Assembly: GCF_003144195.1 (NCBI RefSeq)
Contig: NW_020290000.1
Location: 1-64,000 of the forward strand
Length of the DNA stretch: 64,000 nt
Direction: 5' to 3'
DNA from: Ceraceosorus guamensis
Taxonomy: Eukaryota; Basidiomycota; Exobasidiomycetes; Ceraceosorales; Ceraceosoraceae
Each line of letters starts with the position of its first letter. The first letter of the stretch is position 1. The translations under genes were made by a program, and so were the position numbers. This document shows, one piece after another, positions 10,700 through 24,091 of the stretch. Under the pieces are notes generated by a model. It was not told where the DNA came from. It saw only the letters and a list, made by a program, of their open reading frames with translations, and ran no database searches.

Positions 10700-12388
10700 T
10701 GCGGCGCTGGAGGAGTAACAATGTCTGCTTAGCAATCGTAACGCTGTGGGGATCTATGTCGGACCTGAGACTGGATTGGAAAGTAGGCGAGCGTTGAAGA
10801 GTGGTTGCGTGAGCTGGTGGGTCGCTATACAACGGCGGTCGCAACTTCAGAGGCTTGACCATGCAGGCGCGTGGGACGATGGTCCATGGAAACCAAAAAT
10901 CAAAATGATCAGGAATGCGCAAGGGCAATCATATACCGGCCGAGAATCCCTTTGCTTGAATCCGCGGGAGACCCAGAGAGTCACGTGATACTCTGCTGCT
11001 CATGCATATAAATTCATGACTTGCAGCTAGGTTGCGCCCCTTTTTGGACGCTCGCGTTCGTTTTAGGATCGATGATGCCTCTTGTCCCTTTCTTTTCCCC
11101 CCTTTGCATGCCCATGCACGGCAGAGGTGCCAGCCATACGGCGCGACTCATACACCAAGAAATTGGGATATTGCGAGTAGTACACTGATGATGTTGTCAC
11201 GTCAGCGTTGAAGACTTTAGTCTCGAGTGGAAAGGAGCACACGTGGTACGTACGCTTTGGCGTTCACAATCTCCGCGCGTGCGCGCTTGTACGTAAACTT
11301 GCAAGGATGAGAGAGAGCGCTGCGATCCATTTGCCGTGCCAGGATGGGCCAAGCGCGGTCAAACTGATTGCAGAAGGCTAGACTCGGGCCAGAGATCGAG
11401 GTCCAACAGGGCGCGCTTGAATCCAAGTGCTGCTGCTGCTGCTACAGATGCATCAGATGCAGCTAGCTAGCCAGCAATAGCTGTCTCCTCGATCGATCCT
11501 CGCCTCAAGAGCATCACGCTATGCGGGGGACTTGATTAAGCGTCTCCTGAGTGGGTGCGGACGGGCGAATGGGTCTGCTGCTGCTGCTGTTGCTGATGAT
11601 GCGGATGTGATGCTTGCGTGCATATATGCGCTATATATGTGTACTCATGACTTTGACTGCAACCCAGCAATCACGAATTACAGCCTGTTAGGGTCTCCCC
11701 TTCATCATGCATGAGCAACTCGAGAATCTGCATGCAGGGCGCGCGCGGATGAGGCGGGCGGCGTATCGAGGAGCAAGGCCAAATGACGCGCTTGTTGGTT
11801 ACGAGAGTCGGCGCGACTACTCAGACTCTTGACTCTGACTGGTGACTTGCATAGGCAAGAGTCACAGTTGAAGGCACAGCCGGCTCTCGTGGGCTGCGTG
11901 ACATGTCTGTCAGAGCTCGAAAATCGAATGAGCGGCTCGATCATCCAACTTGGGCTGCCTCACTTCTGCTCCCGCCTCACACTGCCTCGTGAATGGACCT
12001 CCACCCATTTGCCACCGCTCCCCATTTCCCCCCTTTTCCTCCAATTGCATCCGTCCCTGGAACAATATCCTCGCTATCCAGTCAGGCACGTCCTATTTTG
12101 ATTGGGGCGGTGGACACAGGAGGACTACACCCTTGGCTCTCAGCCGCGTCTGATCTCCCCGTATCTGAACGCACTCTAGAAGGGGGGTGGCTGCGCTTCC
12201 ATCCACCCCGACACTTGCGGGTGCTCAACCCTGCTACTCCCAAGGGTGTCCGGGTAGCGTCCCTCAGAAAGCTCATTTCCGAATTCACGCACACCTCGCA
12301 CTCTCATAGGAAGTCGCTTCATCGATTCGCTACTCTCCGCATCCAAGGCACTGAATTCTCCACTCGACACACATCACATACCTTTACC
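10700..12388. promoter_or_regulatory. Divergent intergenic region Rpf1 / Csc1-like gene
   Basis: 1.7 kb without a recognisable gene. It contains short CTG/CAG runs (near 11430 and 11577), an AT-rich element around 11005, TATA-rich alternating sequence near 11620-11640, and GACTC-rich sequence with TCACGA-type motifs (11670, 11820-11860). Presumably both promoters and the 5' leader of the channel gene. Confidence 0.5.
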
Positions 12389-15300
12389 ATGGCGGATCAA
12401 TTCTCGCGCAACGTCAACACCTCCTTCCAAGGTCTGGTGACCACCACGGCCATCTTTGGCATCGTGGGCTCAATATGTCTCATCGGCTTCGAAACGATGA
12501 GACAATTGAGGAGGTTACCTAGGACAAAGTTTGTACCTTTCTGGAAGAGCGCGAGAAAGGAGAGGGAGGGAGGTGGGGGTGTGGAGGAAAGAGGGGTGGG
12601 GAGTAGGAGCAGGATGAATGCCGAGGATTGGGAAATGGGCCACTTGTACATGGCTAGGACCTTTCATGCCACGTGAGTCGCTGCATGATGTCGTTGTTGC
12701 CTGCACCATGAGGGCATGATGTAGAGCGCAAGGCGGTATGGTTTTCCAGACACTCTGCAACATGACGGGTACACCGCATACAAACGCTCCCCATGCAGTC
12801 GGCTCACACTTTGACTGGTCTGGCCTGCGTCGCAGCACGCCGTCGCCGCCACTTGCGAGATGGCCTCTCAGCTGGAGCTATCAAGCTCTCAAGTTCACAG
12901 ATTGGTTCTACGCCAAGCACACCGGAATGGACACGGTCGTCTACGTCCGCTTCCTTCGGGCTTGCAGTGAGTACGCAAAGAGTGCTTCTGCCCGGGGACT
13001 ACTGCACCGCGTGCTGACGTCCGGACTATCGAAACTTCAGCTTGGTGGCTGCTCTTGCAGACTCTGACCACCGCTCCCATCCTCCTGGCCATCCACTTCA
13101 ACTTCTCGAAAGGCATTCCTCTGACGGACATGTCAAGAGCTTCCTTGTCATGGCTGGTCACTACCCCAAAGGACCCGAAGCAGTGTCAGAGCAACGCCGC
13201 TACTTGCGAACGCGAACCCAACCCACAAGGAAGGAAGCTGCTCTGGATCCATCTGTGCCTGCTGTGGTGGATCTCATGCACATGGTGCTATGCGCTTTGG
13301 TGGATCGGAAGGGGCAGTCTTCAGATTCGACGACGTCTCATCGATGATCTCCGCAAGCGGAAAGCGGAAGAGAAGGAGAAATCAGTAGCAGAAGCCAGCT
13401 CGCGCAATCAGCATTTCCAAGAGGACACTCAGCATCCACCCCAGCTGCGGAGCGAAGTGGATCAGACGCACGAACCGTCGGTATTCAAGAACGTTGCTGA
13501 AGCTCAGGGACTCACGCCCCCGGCAGACGACGGCGAAGGCTGGCGACAACGAACACTGATGGTGATGAATCTGCCCGTAACGATGCGCGACGAGGCTTCC
13601 GTTCGGCGATACTTCGAGGAATTCTTGCGCCCAGACGACGGCAGTATTCTGAGCATCGAGGATCAGCTCGAACGCACTTCTGAAAATAGGAGAGAGGCGA
13701 ACACCTCGGAGGCGTCCGATGCGCCCCTCAATGGGGAGCCGGTAGAAGGTGAAGGGACCACGCGCGGTATCCCGCAATCGGCGAGCGATTTCTACGCTTC
13801 TCGCAACATGCGCTCCCCGGTGCAGACAGTCGTCCTGGTGCGCAAGATGAACGAGCTGTCCAGTATGTTGCAACGCAGGCAAGACATCTTGTCCCAGCTT
13901 GAGGCGGCCCACATCAAGCTTGCCCAGAACGCGATGCAGGCTGTGGGCAAGACGACGCAAAAGATTCGCAAGGATCGACGTCGAGATGAAAAGAATCGTA
14001 GGAAAGCTCCCGTAGATGCGAAGAATGATCCTTCACCGGATGCTCGTGGAGGAGATGGCCAAGATGACGGGCCCCCTGCCCTAGTCGCCGACATAGAGAA
14101 GCAAGCAGTCGGAGAGGGCAGAACAGAACAGCAACGGGCTGTGGAGCTTGCACATCGACTTGCGTCCTTCTCGCCAGCCAACAAGGGTATGCACACCCGC
14201 GTGCGAGATATGGCAGGCTTGCAGATCGAAGCTGGAGAGGGCGCGCGCGAAGAGAAGGACGGCATGCCAGAGACTGTCTGGGAGGCCCTCGCTGACGTTC
14301 CGAGGGAATTGCTTGATCCTTACCAACCTTTGACCCGCCTCAGCGCTCTTTTTCGGGGGCAGACAGTTCCCACCATCGACTATCTCCTCACCAAACTCAA
14401 TTTGCTCACAGCCCTTGTGACCGAGATGCGCGCCCGACCGCCCACTAGTTACGAACCTACATCAACTGCTTTCGTCACGTTCCGCGATCCCCGGCAAGCT
14501 AGGATGGTCTGGCGCGAGCTCAAGACACAAATCGTCATCAAGGTTCGGATGGCCCCCGAAGTCAAGGATCTGGATTGGGAGAGGCTTATGCGTACCTCCT
14601 TCACCGGAGACTTGGTGCGAGGTCTCGGTGTCAACGCGTTCTTCTGGGGCTTCACCATCTTCTGGGTCATTCCAATCAACTTGTTGACCACTGGTCTCTT
14701 CAGCGTGCAAAACATCGAGCTGGTCGTTCCCGGCCTGCGTCAATTCTTCGACGCCAACCCTCACTTCAAGGGTTTCGTCACAGTCACGCTACCCACCGTC
14801 ATCGTCTCGCTCATCACTATGGCAGTACCCGAGCTGATCTTCCAAATCTCGAAGCGAGCTCAAGGCTTCGTCACGTTCAGCACGCTGTACGACCAATGTC
14901 TGTGTCGATACTGGAAGTTCATCATCTGCAACGTCGTCATCTTCTTCTGCATCGGTGTTACGGCCGTTCAGACCATCCTTCAACAGGTTGACAAGACTTC
15001 GCAAGTCCTAGACACCATCGCTTTCAGCTTTCCCACCGCTGCACCCTTCTTCGTCAGTTATCTCATTCTGGGTATGGCCCTGCACACAGGCTTCGAGTTG
15101 CTCGGCTTCATGGTACCTCTCATCCAGCACTTGGGTGCACGAAAGGCGCCGACGCCACGAGTCAGAGCTCTGAAGACGCTTCCACGCAACTTCAATAGGT
15201 ACTACTGGCTCCCCTTCCACATCCTCATCATGACCATCGTCTTCATCTTTGGCGTTCTAAACCCGCTCGTCATCCCCTTCGCCCTGATCTACATCTTCGT

Positions 15301-18300
15301 TGCGATGATCGTCTTCAAAAAGAATTTCGCCTTCACCTATTTCCGGCGCTTCAACGAGATGCAAGGAGAGATCTACTATGCGCGCCTCTTGCGTTTCAGT
15401 TTGGACGGCCTGACGACGGCGCAAGCTGTCATCGTCATCTTCTTCTCCGTCACCAAACAGGAAGCCGTGTACATTGGCATGACTGCCGTGCTCATCCCGC
15501 TCACGGTGGCGCTCAAGTTGCTCGCTACCCGTCTTTGGAAGTCCCAATGCCGCGCTGTAGAAGATGACGAGGCGAACGCCCTTTGCGGAATCGGCGAGAA
15601 TACGCCTCTCACGCAGAGCGGACAAAGGGACTGGACCGATGTGGAGCTCAGAGGCTCGCAAGACGCTGCGTCACGCATGCCGCTGGATGCTAGAGCTAGC
15701 GGCAGATTCCCAGCGGTTCACGAAGCGCCCGCCACAGGCTCCGCTCTCTTCCGCTACTGGGCGCGCATACACGACTCATTCAACGCCAATGGACGAGACA
15801 GGCCCAGCTATATTGCTAGCATGCATGCAAAGGGCGAGCGATTGGACAAGCCCGTTTTGTCAGGTGCCAAACTGGTCGCCAAGGCTCCCAAGCATGCGTT
15901 CAAGTCAGCTGCGGATGCCGCAAGGCACCGCGGACAGTCAGCGAAGGCTCAGATCGAATACGCTAGGCAAAAGCCAGGAAGTGAATTGGACCTGGCGGAA
16001 AGAGCGGACCCTGCTCAAATTCTGGCTGAACAGGGGCAGGCTGCTCGTCAGCAACGACGCAAGAACAATGTATCGGGGGCTTCGTTGCGTCGTGGTAGGA
16101 GCCATAGGAGCGCGCTCAGCGACGAAGCTCCGTTCTTGTCGGGCATTGACGCCGTGAACAATCATGCGCCTGTGGTAATGGACGACGAAGAGCAAGACTT
16201 CGAAGACGGAGAGCCGGAGCTCGAGCCTTACAGAACGACGCCTCATCGAGGCCGTTCGCAACGCCGCAGACCTTCCGGTTCATACAGCACGAGCATCATC
16301 AAAGCCAACCCTGCCCCCGGAGTCTTTACAGACAGCCCCAGCGGTCGAGGCGAATTTGGCGCTCTGCATGCCAAGACCAGCAGCAGCTCTGGCGGAAACG
16401 ATTTCGCACCTGCCGTGAATGAAAAGGCAGGCGTCGGGCGCTTTCAGCGCATGCTCACTGCTTTGGGAGACTCTGGCTTCACCTCCGATGGTACCGGCCA
16501 AGCCCAGAAGGCAGACGAGCTCTCGGACGATGAGGAAGGAGAGGCCGATGATGGCGCTCTTGTGCGTCCCCACGGCAAGTTGCGCTGGGACGACACGCCC
16601 AATAATCTGGCACGGTACAACAACCCATTCTACTCTCGTGAGCTCGATCCGTTCCTTTGGCTTCCTCGCGATCCTCTGGCTCCTGTGGACCTCTTCGACA
16701 CTATCGAGTGGTACGGCGCTGCTCTTGTCAGCTCTCAAGGAGGTCCGGGACATGTGGGCGAGTGGGACGAAGATGAAGAGGAGGATGACCTGCCGTTGCT
16801 TGACAAGGACGGCGCCGTCATTTCGCCTAGCGGCTATGGTGATGTTGGTGTGGCTGAGCTTCACGGCGACGAAGAGATCTTCGTGACTGGCACGCTCGCG
16901 CATCGCTTGCAAGAGGCCGAAGATGCCGAGGTGGTTGTCGATGTTGCTGCGAGCTTGCCGCGCAACGTCATGGACGAGTATCAGCGCGCCATTCGCCGAG
17001 GCACAGCTTCAGAAATCGACGGAGGTGACGATTCTGCTAGCCAGCGCAGCGGATCGCCCTTGACGGGTCGTAGGGCGTCCATGGCCCTGAGTGGAGTCAG
17101 CATCCCGATCAGATCACCATCTCTGCGAGCAAGGCAAGCACAGCATCTCGATGCACACTACGAAGGGCAAGATCCAGCTCGACTCAGTCCGAACATCCAA
17201 CGAAAAGTCACTGGCAACACGATCCCTCCCCTGGACCTCGAACCGCCTGCTATACCTTCGCCGACAGCCATCGGCAAGATGCCCACCACCTCCTCGCCTT
17301 TGGACATTCAGGACGACGCTCAACAACAGAAGCAGGCCGCTGCTGAGGGCGCTGGAGTCGCTCATCCCACCGTCTCCTTTGATCCGACGGCAGCCGCACC
17401 TTCTCATGCAAGACACGGCACCTTGGGCCTTGGAGCTGCTGAAGGCGCTCGTCATGGGACGCATCCTCGCCGTGCGAGCATGCGCAGCGGCGCCGACAGC
17501 GTCCTGTCCGCGGGCTCGCGTACCGTCACGATGCGACAAGCCTTGCGTGCCGAAATCCTTGAGGAAGAGCGTCGTCGCGTGCTTGGAGAGAAATTGTTGG
17601 CGCGCAAGAAGCGTACTTCCAAGCGGAAGGGAACCGCAGACACTGCGCGCCATGAAGAGGCGAACGATGCGGAAGACGCCATGGAGAGAATGGCAGACGA
17701 TTCATCACACCTTCCCTCTGACACCATCATGGGCAGACATGAGAGGGCTGTGCGCAGGCAACAAGCGATGAGCGAGTCTGGCGAAGGCGGAGTGGGCATG
17801 AGCCTGAGCCCGTCTGAGCGGCGCAACATGTCGCTCTCTCAAGGTAGCGCTCGGCCTGATCGATCGCCAAGTCTTGCACCTCGCTTCGCGCTCAGAGACT
17901 TCAGTTTCAGCAGAGACAAGAGTCCACAAGCACAGCGTTCTGGAAGCATCCTCTCGCGAGACAGTCCTGCACGTCAAGCCAGCGTTTCGCGTGGAGGTGC
18001 CACTCTGACTGCGGGTCGCTCGACTGGCGGCCTTCCCGTGCGCAGGCCCACCTCTTCGCAGAGTGCAGCAGCAGCAGGAGCAGCCGCACAAGCTGTGCCC
18101 ATGCAGCAACTTGGTCCAGGTCGCTTAGCCCTCGTCACAGCGCCCGCTGCAACTTTGGGCGCGGAACTCAACAACAATGAACGATATGGACAGCTAAGTG
18201 CTAGTCCGGTAGAAAGCTTGCCTCGGGGCGGATCTGTGCCAGTGACTCCTGACGTGCCAAGCATCGAGGTTCGCTCTCCCCACTCTTCCGAACCACCTGC

Positions 18301-18304
18301 ATGA
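12389..18304 (+). CDS. Csc1/OSCA/TMEM63-type cation channel (RSN1/PHM7 family) with a very long C-terminal tail
   Basis: Predicted osmo- or mechanosensitive cation channel of a cell membrane. Exons 12389-12672, 12836-12966 and 13041-18304 give 1892 residues. The N-terminal helix (LVTTTAIFGIVGSICLIGFE, about 15-36) is followed by further helices near 139-160 and 205-228. The cytosolic PHM7 domain, with an RRM-like start (RTLMVMNLPVTMRDEASVRR) and AFVTFRDPRQARMVWREL, lies at about 300-640. The RSN1_7TM block runs from about 660 (FFWGFTIFWVIPINLLTTGL) to about 970. More than 900 residues of mostly disordered Ser/Arg/Ala-rich sequence follow. Within them, about 1329-1372, NPFYSRELDPFLWLPRDPL resembles the conserved extension of fungal Phm7-like proteins. 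Relatives are usually 750-1000 residues. Substrate and membrane location are inferred from the family. Confidence 0.9.
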
Positions 18305-18756
18305 AATGAAGACTCACGACTCAATCATGCAGATTCACGATGCAACCATCGCCCTAGCGATTCATTGACGATGGCACAATTTCCCCTCTTCTCGTCCATG
18401 ACTGCAATATCATACCAGCTACGATACCCCTTTTGATGCACGAATCGCAAACGTGATTGCGCGCCTCTCTTGCTTCATAGCAGTCGAAACTTGTTCTTCA
18501 CGTCTGTGCAGTCATCGTTTGGCTCCCTGCAAGCTCCTTGCCTGGCTAATACAACGAATGTGGATGATGAATTCTGATCAGAATGATGCCTTCCGCAAAG
18601 AATGACAAGAGTGGGAGTGTGGAAATGAGGGATTGGGTATGTAATGTCCGTCTCACGGCTGTAGGTTGGCAAAATCCTTATAAGTCTTCACCGACGCAAG
18701 CGAGCACCATCATGTCCTCTACACGCATAGCGTTCGCTCGGCTGCGCATAGCCGGC
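18305..18756. other. Convergent intergenic region
   Basis: 452 bp between two stop codons. The first 50 bases carry two TCACGA motifs (GACTCACGACTC and ATTCACGAT). Otherwise only presumed 3' UTR sequence is seen. Confidence 0.55.
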
Positions 18757-21700
18757 CTAGAAGGCTTTGCTGCGCTGCCCAACTAGCGTGCCGCCCTCTG
18801 AGTGGGGCGCAAGCGAGCGTGGCGATAGGGGAGAAGGGAGCGGAGACAGGCGAATGTCGGGCGCCTGCAGGCCAAATGTGGCGTTTTGAAATTCGAAATG
18901 CGGTCGTTCGCCTGACGGTGGGGGGGATGGTAAGGGAGAGCGATCTCCCAACGGTTGGAAAAAGCCCTCCATGGGGTTTGCTACCTCTCGAAGATGCGAG
19001 CCTTTCCTGCGATATCCGCCCGTCATCGAAGGGAAGGGTGCGGGAGCAGACAGCGGTGACAAGGCAACGCCGGCGACCTCGAGGTTGTTTTGGTGTTTGT
19101 GAGCAGCTTTCGCTCCCGCACCCAGACTTGACGGGCTCTCGAATTGTGCAGTCCCCAGGAGTTTTGCCAGCTTGGCTTCTCTTGCTGCTGTCGCACCCCG
19201 TTCAGGTGTGCTCATCTTTTGCAGCTTGAAATCTAGATTGCGCTCGTGAGCGCAAGACCTGAGAATGGGAGCAGTCGGCACATCCAAATTTGGCACCTTC
19301 ATCCTAAGATTCTCGATGTCGCGAGCATGCGTGACGTTTCCGTGAGCGCCCAAAGGTGAGGGCGAATGCAGCATCGCGTCTGGACCATCGACCTTCATCA
19401 CAAATCTGACAGGACTGCGGTCGCGGGTTGGCAAACGCGTCGCTACTGGGGAGGTCGTGATGCGAAGGCCAGGCGAGGCGTTTGATGGCAATGGCGCATC
19501 CAGACTGGGACTTGAGCGAGTGGAAGACTGGGGCGTCGGACTGGTACTCGAGGACGTCTTCGATAACGCAGGCGATACAGACGCCTTGAGACCGACGCTG
19601 CTGCCCGTGTGCGAACGGACGACCTGAGGTCTTGACGCTCTGGCTCTCGAAGCGGATCGTCCCGTCGGCGCAACAAAAGTGGCAATCTTCTCCTCCGGAC
19701 TCGCAGCATGACCCTCCACGGGCTTTGCATGCATAGCAGAGCCGAGGTAGTTCGCTGCAGCCGACCATCCCGAGCGGAGGTGCCCCGGTAGACCACCTTG
19801 TCCACTGTGACCTTTGACCATTGAATGTCCGCCGTGTGCGTCATGCGTTTGTGGAACGCTGCTCTTGGTCGTGACCACCAACTTGCTCTGATCGTGTGGT
19901 AGATACGAATCGCCAGATGGGAAGCGCTTGCTACCATTGCTGGATGCTGGAGAGCCACGAAGAGGTGGTGAGGACTTAGTCGCGTCCGCCGCAACTACCT
20001 TTGCTTTCATGAGCATGCGTTGCACACCTGTGCTGTGCGCAAGATCTCCGTCGCTGCCCTTGCCTTTGAGTCGAGAGGATCCGAGCGCAGTGGACCCTGC
20101 AAGAGATGTCGTAAGGTCGCCGAGTGGCAAATTGAGGTCTTTTTGCAAGCCAGGCTTGGTAGGCACCGTCCGCGTAGAGCTTGCAAATGGGATATGAACA
20201 GCAAGAGACGGGCGCACTTGTCGAATGCGGGCCATGCCCTCCAGTTTGGAGCCGCCGGACTCGCCCGAGGCTGAGGGAAGTAGTGGAGCAGCTTTACCAC
20301 TCAGTGAACCTGATCTTGCTCGGCCGTCTTCAGCGTCAACGTCCGCTCGTCCATGCGCGAGATCATTATAGGTCTTCTTCGAGTGGCTGACGAAATGCTT
20401 AGCTGCCGTTTGGCCCTTGTGGTAGTAGCCTCCACGCTTGCTCTTTGCGGCGCTCATCGGATTGACTTTATCGCGGAGCGCTGGAATATGGTGCGTAAGA
20501 GATGCCGCTGGCCCACCTAGGCCAGGGAATATTGAGGCTGCACTATTGCGCATCTCTTCGGCCGCATCGGCGGCATCCATGGACTTCAAGATGGCCTTCT
20601 TCAGCATAGGTTGGCACGCTTGCAAGTATCGAAGATCCTCAATCGCCAACGCACGGTCGGGCCGCCTTGAAAGAGCTGCAAGCACAAAGCCCGTCTTGGC
20701 GGGCGGCGAGGCTGTTTTCTCCGCTGCCGTCAGAGGCTCATAGCTGGGCGCGCCAGTATTGTAATGATCTTCCTTCTGCTTCTTGCGTTTCCACTCCAGG
20801 TCGGTCATGACTGGTACCATTATGCCGCTATAAAACGTCTCCATGCGTTTGTCCTCGGAACAGCAGCGAGGTAGAAGAAGATCAGCATCACCTTCCGTGT
20901 CTGCAACGCCGCGCTTTCCAGCATTCTGAAAGACGAGAAAGGGGTCGTGACCATTTGAGAATACTCTGGAATGGAGCTTGCTCTCGAAGATAGGCCAGGG
21001 ACTCGGCAGTCCGTGGCAGGCCAAGAGAATGCAGGCATCTTTGCGCGCGTCTTTGGAGGTTGCTGGCAACATTGAGCTGCTTGGCACGAGCAAAGTAGGG
21101 ATGTTTTTTGAGGGCGATAGCAAGGCGGGCGAGAGCGGAGCAACAAATGGCACCTTGGTGTTATCTTCCACCGTCGACGGCGAGATTGACTGTTCCAGAA
21201 AATTGACAGCGATTACGTATACGGTCTCAATGTTCAAGCTTGCGGCCATGTGCTCGCAGGCTGTTCGATATCGATCAGTGTCTTCCAGTGAGAGCATGAC
21301 TCCGATCTTGGAGAGCGCTTCGAGATCGATAGGATCGTCAGAGACATTGTTGCCCAATCCGCGAGGAACGCGCTTGACGTACGGAGCGGGGCTTGGAGGG
21401 CCGACGACGGTAATCTTGGGTCGGCAACTTTCCGACGACTCGTTTTGCTCCATTTCGGCTGCACGCCCGTACTCGCTGCCCATATGCGTCCGGCTCGTCT
21501 TCAGCTTCAGTCCGCTCCTCCACCTCGAGTCTTCGAGGCACGTCTTAATATCTGCGTAGCTCTGGGTCATCAAGGTGATCTTGGCCTCCCAAATCTCTCG
21601 CAGATGAGCCTCCAGCTCGTTTCCGATCATCCTTGCCACTTCACGGACTTTTGCCCTTTCATCAGGCTTGAAGCTCCGCCAAGCTCTTTGGCAGGAAAAC

Positions 21701-24091
21701 GAAACCACGGCCACAGGTAGGCCGGTGCAAGCCAGCACAGGCATACCAGTGTAGAACCGCGTCCCTACGAGACCAAGAATTTTAAACCTCCAATCCAAGC
21801 TCGTGTCAAGAATCACGAGACCGTTGTTTCGATTGACTGTGAGGCAAAAAATTGTGTGAGATTGTCGTGTCAGTCGCCGAAGATGTGGGATGCAGGTGAA
21901 ACATACGCGAAGGAAGGTCCGCTTCTGCCCACTTACGTAATGCGTGCGCACACGGGCCGCTTTGTTTAGAAGGAGGAGAGCGCAGCAACCGATCCTCTCT
22001 CATTGTGGTCACAGTACCATCAGCTTCAAAAAAGCGGAGATTTGCTTCGCCTACGCCGAGATAAGCTCTGCAAATCTCCAAGCGGGACATGATCCGGCCA
22101 ATACGATCGGCAGAGAGTCTGTCGACTTGCATTCTCCAATAAGCCCGCAGTCGGCGCGCTTCCCACTCGGGCGTAGGCGGATTGTATTCGCCTACAGCGA
22201 GCGGCGTGGCGTCTGGGCAAGTGGAGAATTCGGGTGCACCCCGAGGCTGGCAATGCACCTCGTCCATGTCCAGCGAGCCCTGCTGATACGCCTTGTTGAA
22301 GCCTCGCCAATGAAGCAAGGGCGCCGCACCGGTGGGCAAAAGACCCTTGCTGTCTAGAGTCACGGTGGAGGATGACCTTGGGCGCTTGTTGACCACTTTA
22401 GCTCCGAGAGAGTGTCGCCGATATCGCTTTCCTCTGTGCACAAACTCTGCGGCTTCGTCTGTAGAATGATTGCTGATCGAGGTGGATGGCAGGTTCACAT
22501 CTCCTGCCTCTGTCATGTCCGCATCCGAAGTGGAAGAGGTTCCAGACTCTCTTCTATCATCTGTGCTCTCGGCAGCTGCGTACGACACGGTCGCGTCCGC
22601 AAGGTACCTATGCCCGCAGCCTTCTCCCCATATCTCGTTTGCCTGAGCTCCCCACTGCCAGCCAAGCTCGTTGAGGATCGTGTCAGCTTCCATCAGCTGG
22701 TCTCGAAGTTTGGTGGAGCGCGACATAGCATCTGCTAGCTTATCGGGATCATCGAGGAGCTTGGTCATCTCTTCCTTCTTCTTGTCCCGCACGGTCGCCT
22801 CAATGGGTTTGATGACGAGAGGTGAAGGTGGAGCTACGGGAACGGCCGCAGCAACAAGGACTGCAGACTCATGTTGCTTATGTGCAGAATTGCTGCCCCG
22901 CCGCCACCATGATGCGCTCAGCCGCTTGAAGCCGGGACTGAGTGGAGGCAGACGAGGTTGGAGCTCTTGCTGTTGCGCAAGAGGCGATCGGGGTGGCTGC
23001 AGCGTCGCTTTGCCTCCTACAGATTCAGGAGCATGTGGTTGACGCCACGACCGCAGAAGATGGTGCGATGTTTCGTGGTGCGAGCCAACGGTAGATTCGC
23101 TGTTCGTAGAGACGATGCGGGCGACGGGGGGACGCTGAACGGCAATCAAAGCTTGGAACAGCTTCTGCAGCACGGCTGCCTTGTCAAGCTGTGGATCGAT
23201 GCGGCTCGACTCCTCGTGAGCTTTCCATGGTCTGGCCTCATCGTCGCGCGCCTCTTCGTCAGATCGACCAAGGCAGAGCTCAATGATTGCATTGGCTCGG
23301 AGCGCTTCCGGAAGCGGCGGCGTGACCAGGGCCAGCGCTGTGCTTGCAACTTCCAGCGTTTCTTGGGCGGATGCAAGGCTAGACTTGGTCAACACTGCTG
23401 GCGGGACTTCTACGTGCAGCGCGGCAGCCGGGGTGCGCGGCGAAGGCGTCACAAACGTTTGCGCTTGGGGGCCGCTGATCTTGCGACGTCCCCACGTATT
23501 GGCAAGCGAAGGCCGTCGGAGGAAAGCCAGTGTTCCGCGTCGTTGGGAAAGGGCAGGAAGTGCGACTGTGGCTGGCACATTCGGTGTTTGTGGTGTCTTG
23601 TCGAAGCCAGAACTATGATCGCTATTGATCGAGGGCCGATAGCTAGCGCTGAAGAAGGACGTCGCATCAGTCGTGCGGCTTTCGAGGGTATGATCAGACT
23701 CTTTCGAGAAGCTGCTCTTCGCCGGACTTGACGGGTCGACCTCTGAAGCGGGCACGGCTAGCGTGGAAGGCGATTGCAGCGACTTGACCCGTGCGTCGTC
23801 CACCTCTCTCAAAGCCGCTTGGCGCTTCTCTTCTAGTTCTTGGACCCTGCGACGAAATCGATCCGCATCGCTGGCGTGCGAGTCGAAGGCGTAGAGCTCG
23901 CTCTCTCCAGGAGGTGCTAAAGGCAGCAAGGATAGGGGCGGCGGTTCCAAAAAGCTCAACGCGGACGGCTTCGCTACTGCCACTGATAAGGTCGGATCTG
24001 CGAGCTGACGAGAGTGGTGAGATGCAGGAGTGGATGCTGCAGAGATGATGGGTTTGCCGGAGTCGCGGCTGTTAGTTCGATTTCTTTGCAT
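18757..24091 (-). CDS. Large GAF-domain protein without a visible kinase domain
   Basis: Two exons, 24091-21937 and 21836-18757, give 1744 residues. The first about 600 residues are low-complexity. A GAF domain spans about 620-810: RIGRIMSRLEICRAYLGVGE, then across the splice junction CAHALLNRNNGLVILDTSLD and GTRFYTGMPVLACTGLPVAV. This closely resembles the N-terminal GAF of fungal hybrid sensor kinases, including the F/P-CAHA motif and RFY-G-P step. A second, more diverged sensor-like region (DTDRYRTACEHMAASLNIET to RALAIEDLRYLQACQPMLKK) lies at about 900-1180. The remaining C-terminus is Ser/Pro-rich with basic patches. No HisKA, HATPase or receiver motif (such as an H-box or N-box) is seen. 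It may be a degenerate sensor or a signalling scaffold; ligand and function are unknown. The splice join rebuilding the GAF motif makes the gene model convincing. Confidence 0.85.

Noticed and set aside
13382-18324. Many minus-strand frames of 100-210 codons
   Set aside because: Antisense of the Csc1-like coding exon, explained by GC-rich codon use.
22958-23731. Plus-strand open frame of 257 codons
   Set aside because: Antisense of the disordered N-terminus of the GAF protein; Arg-rich composition and no family motif.
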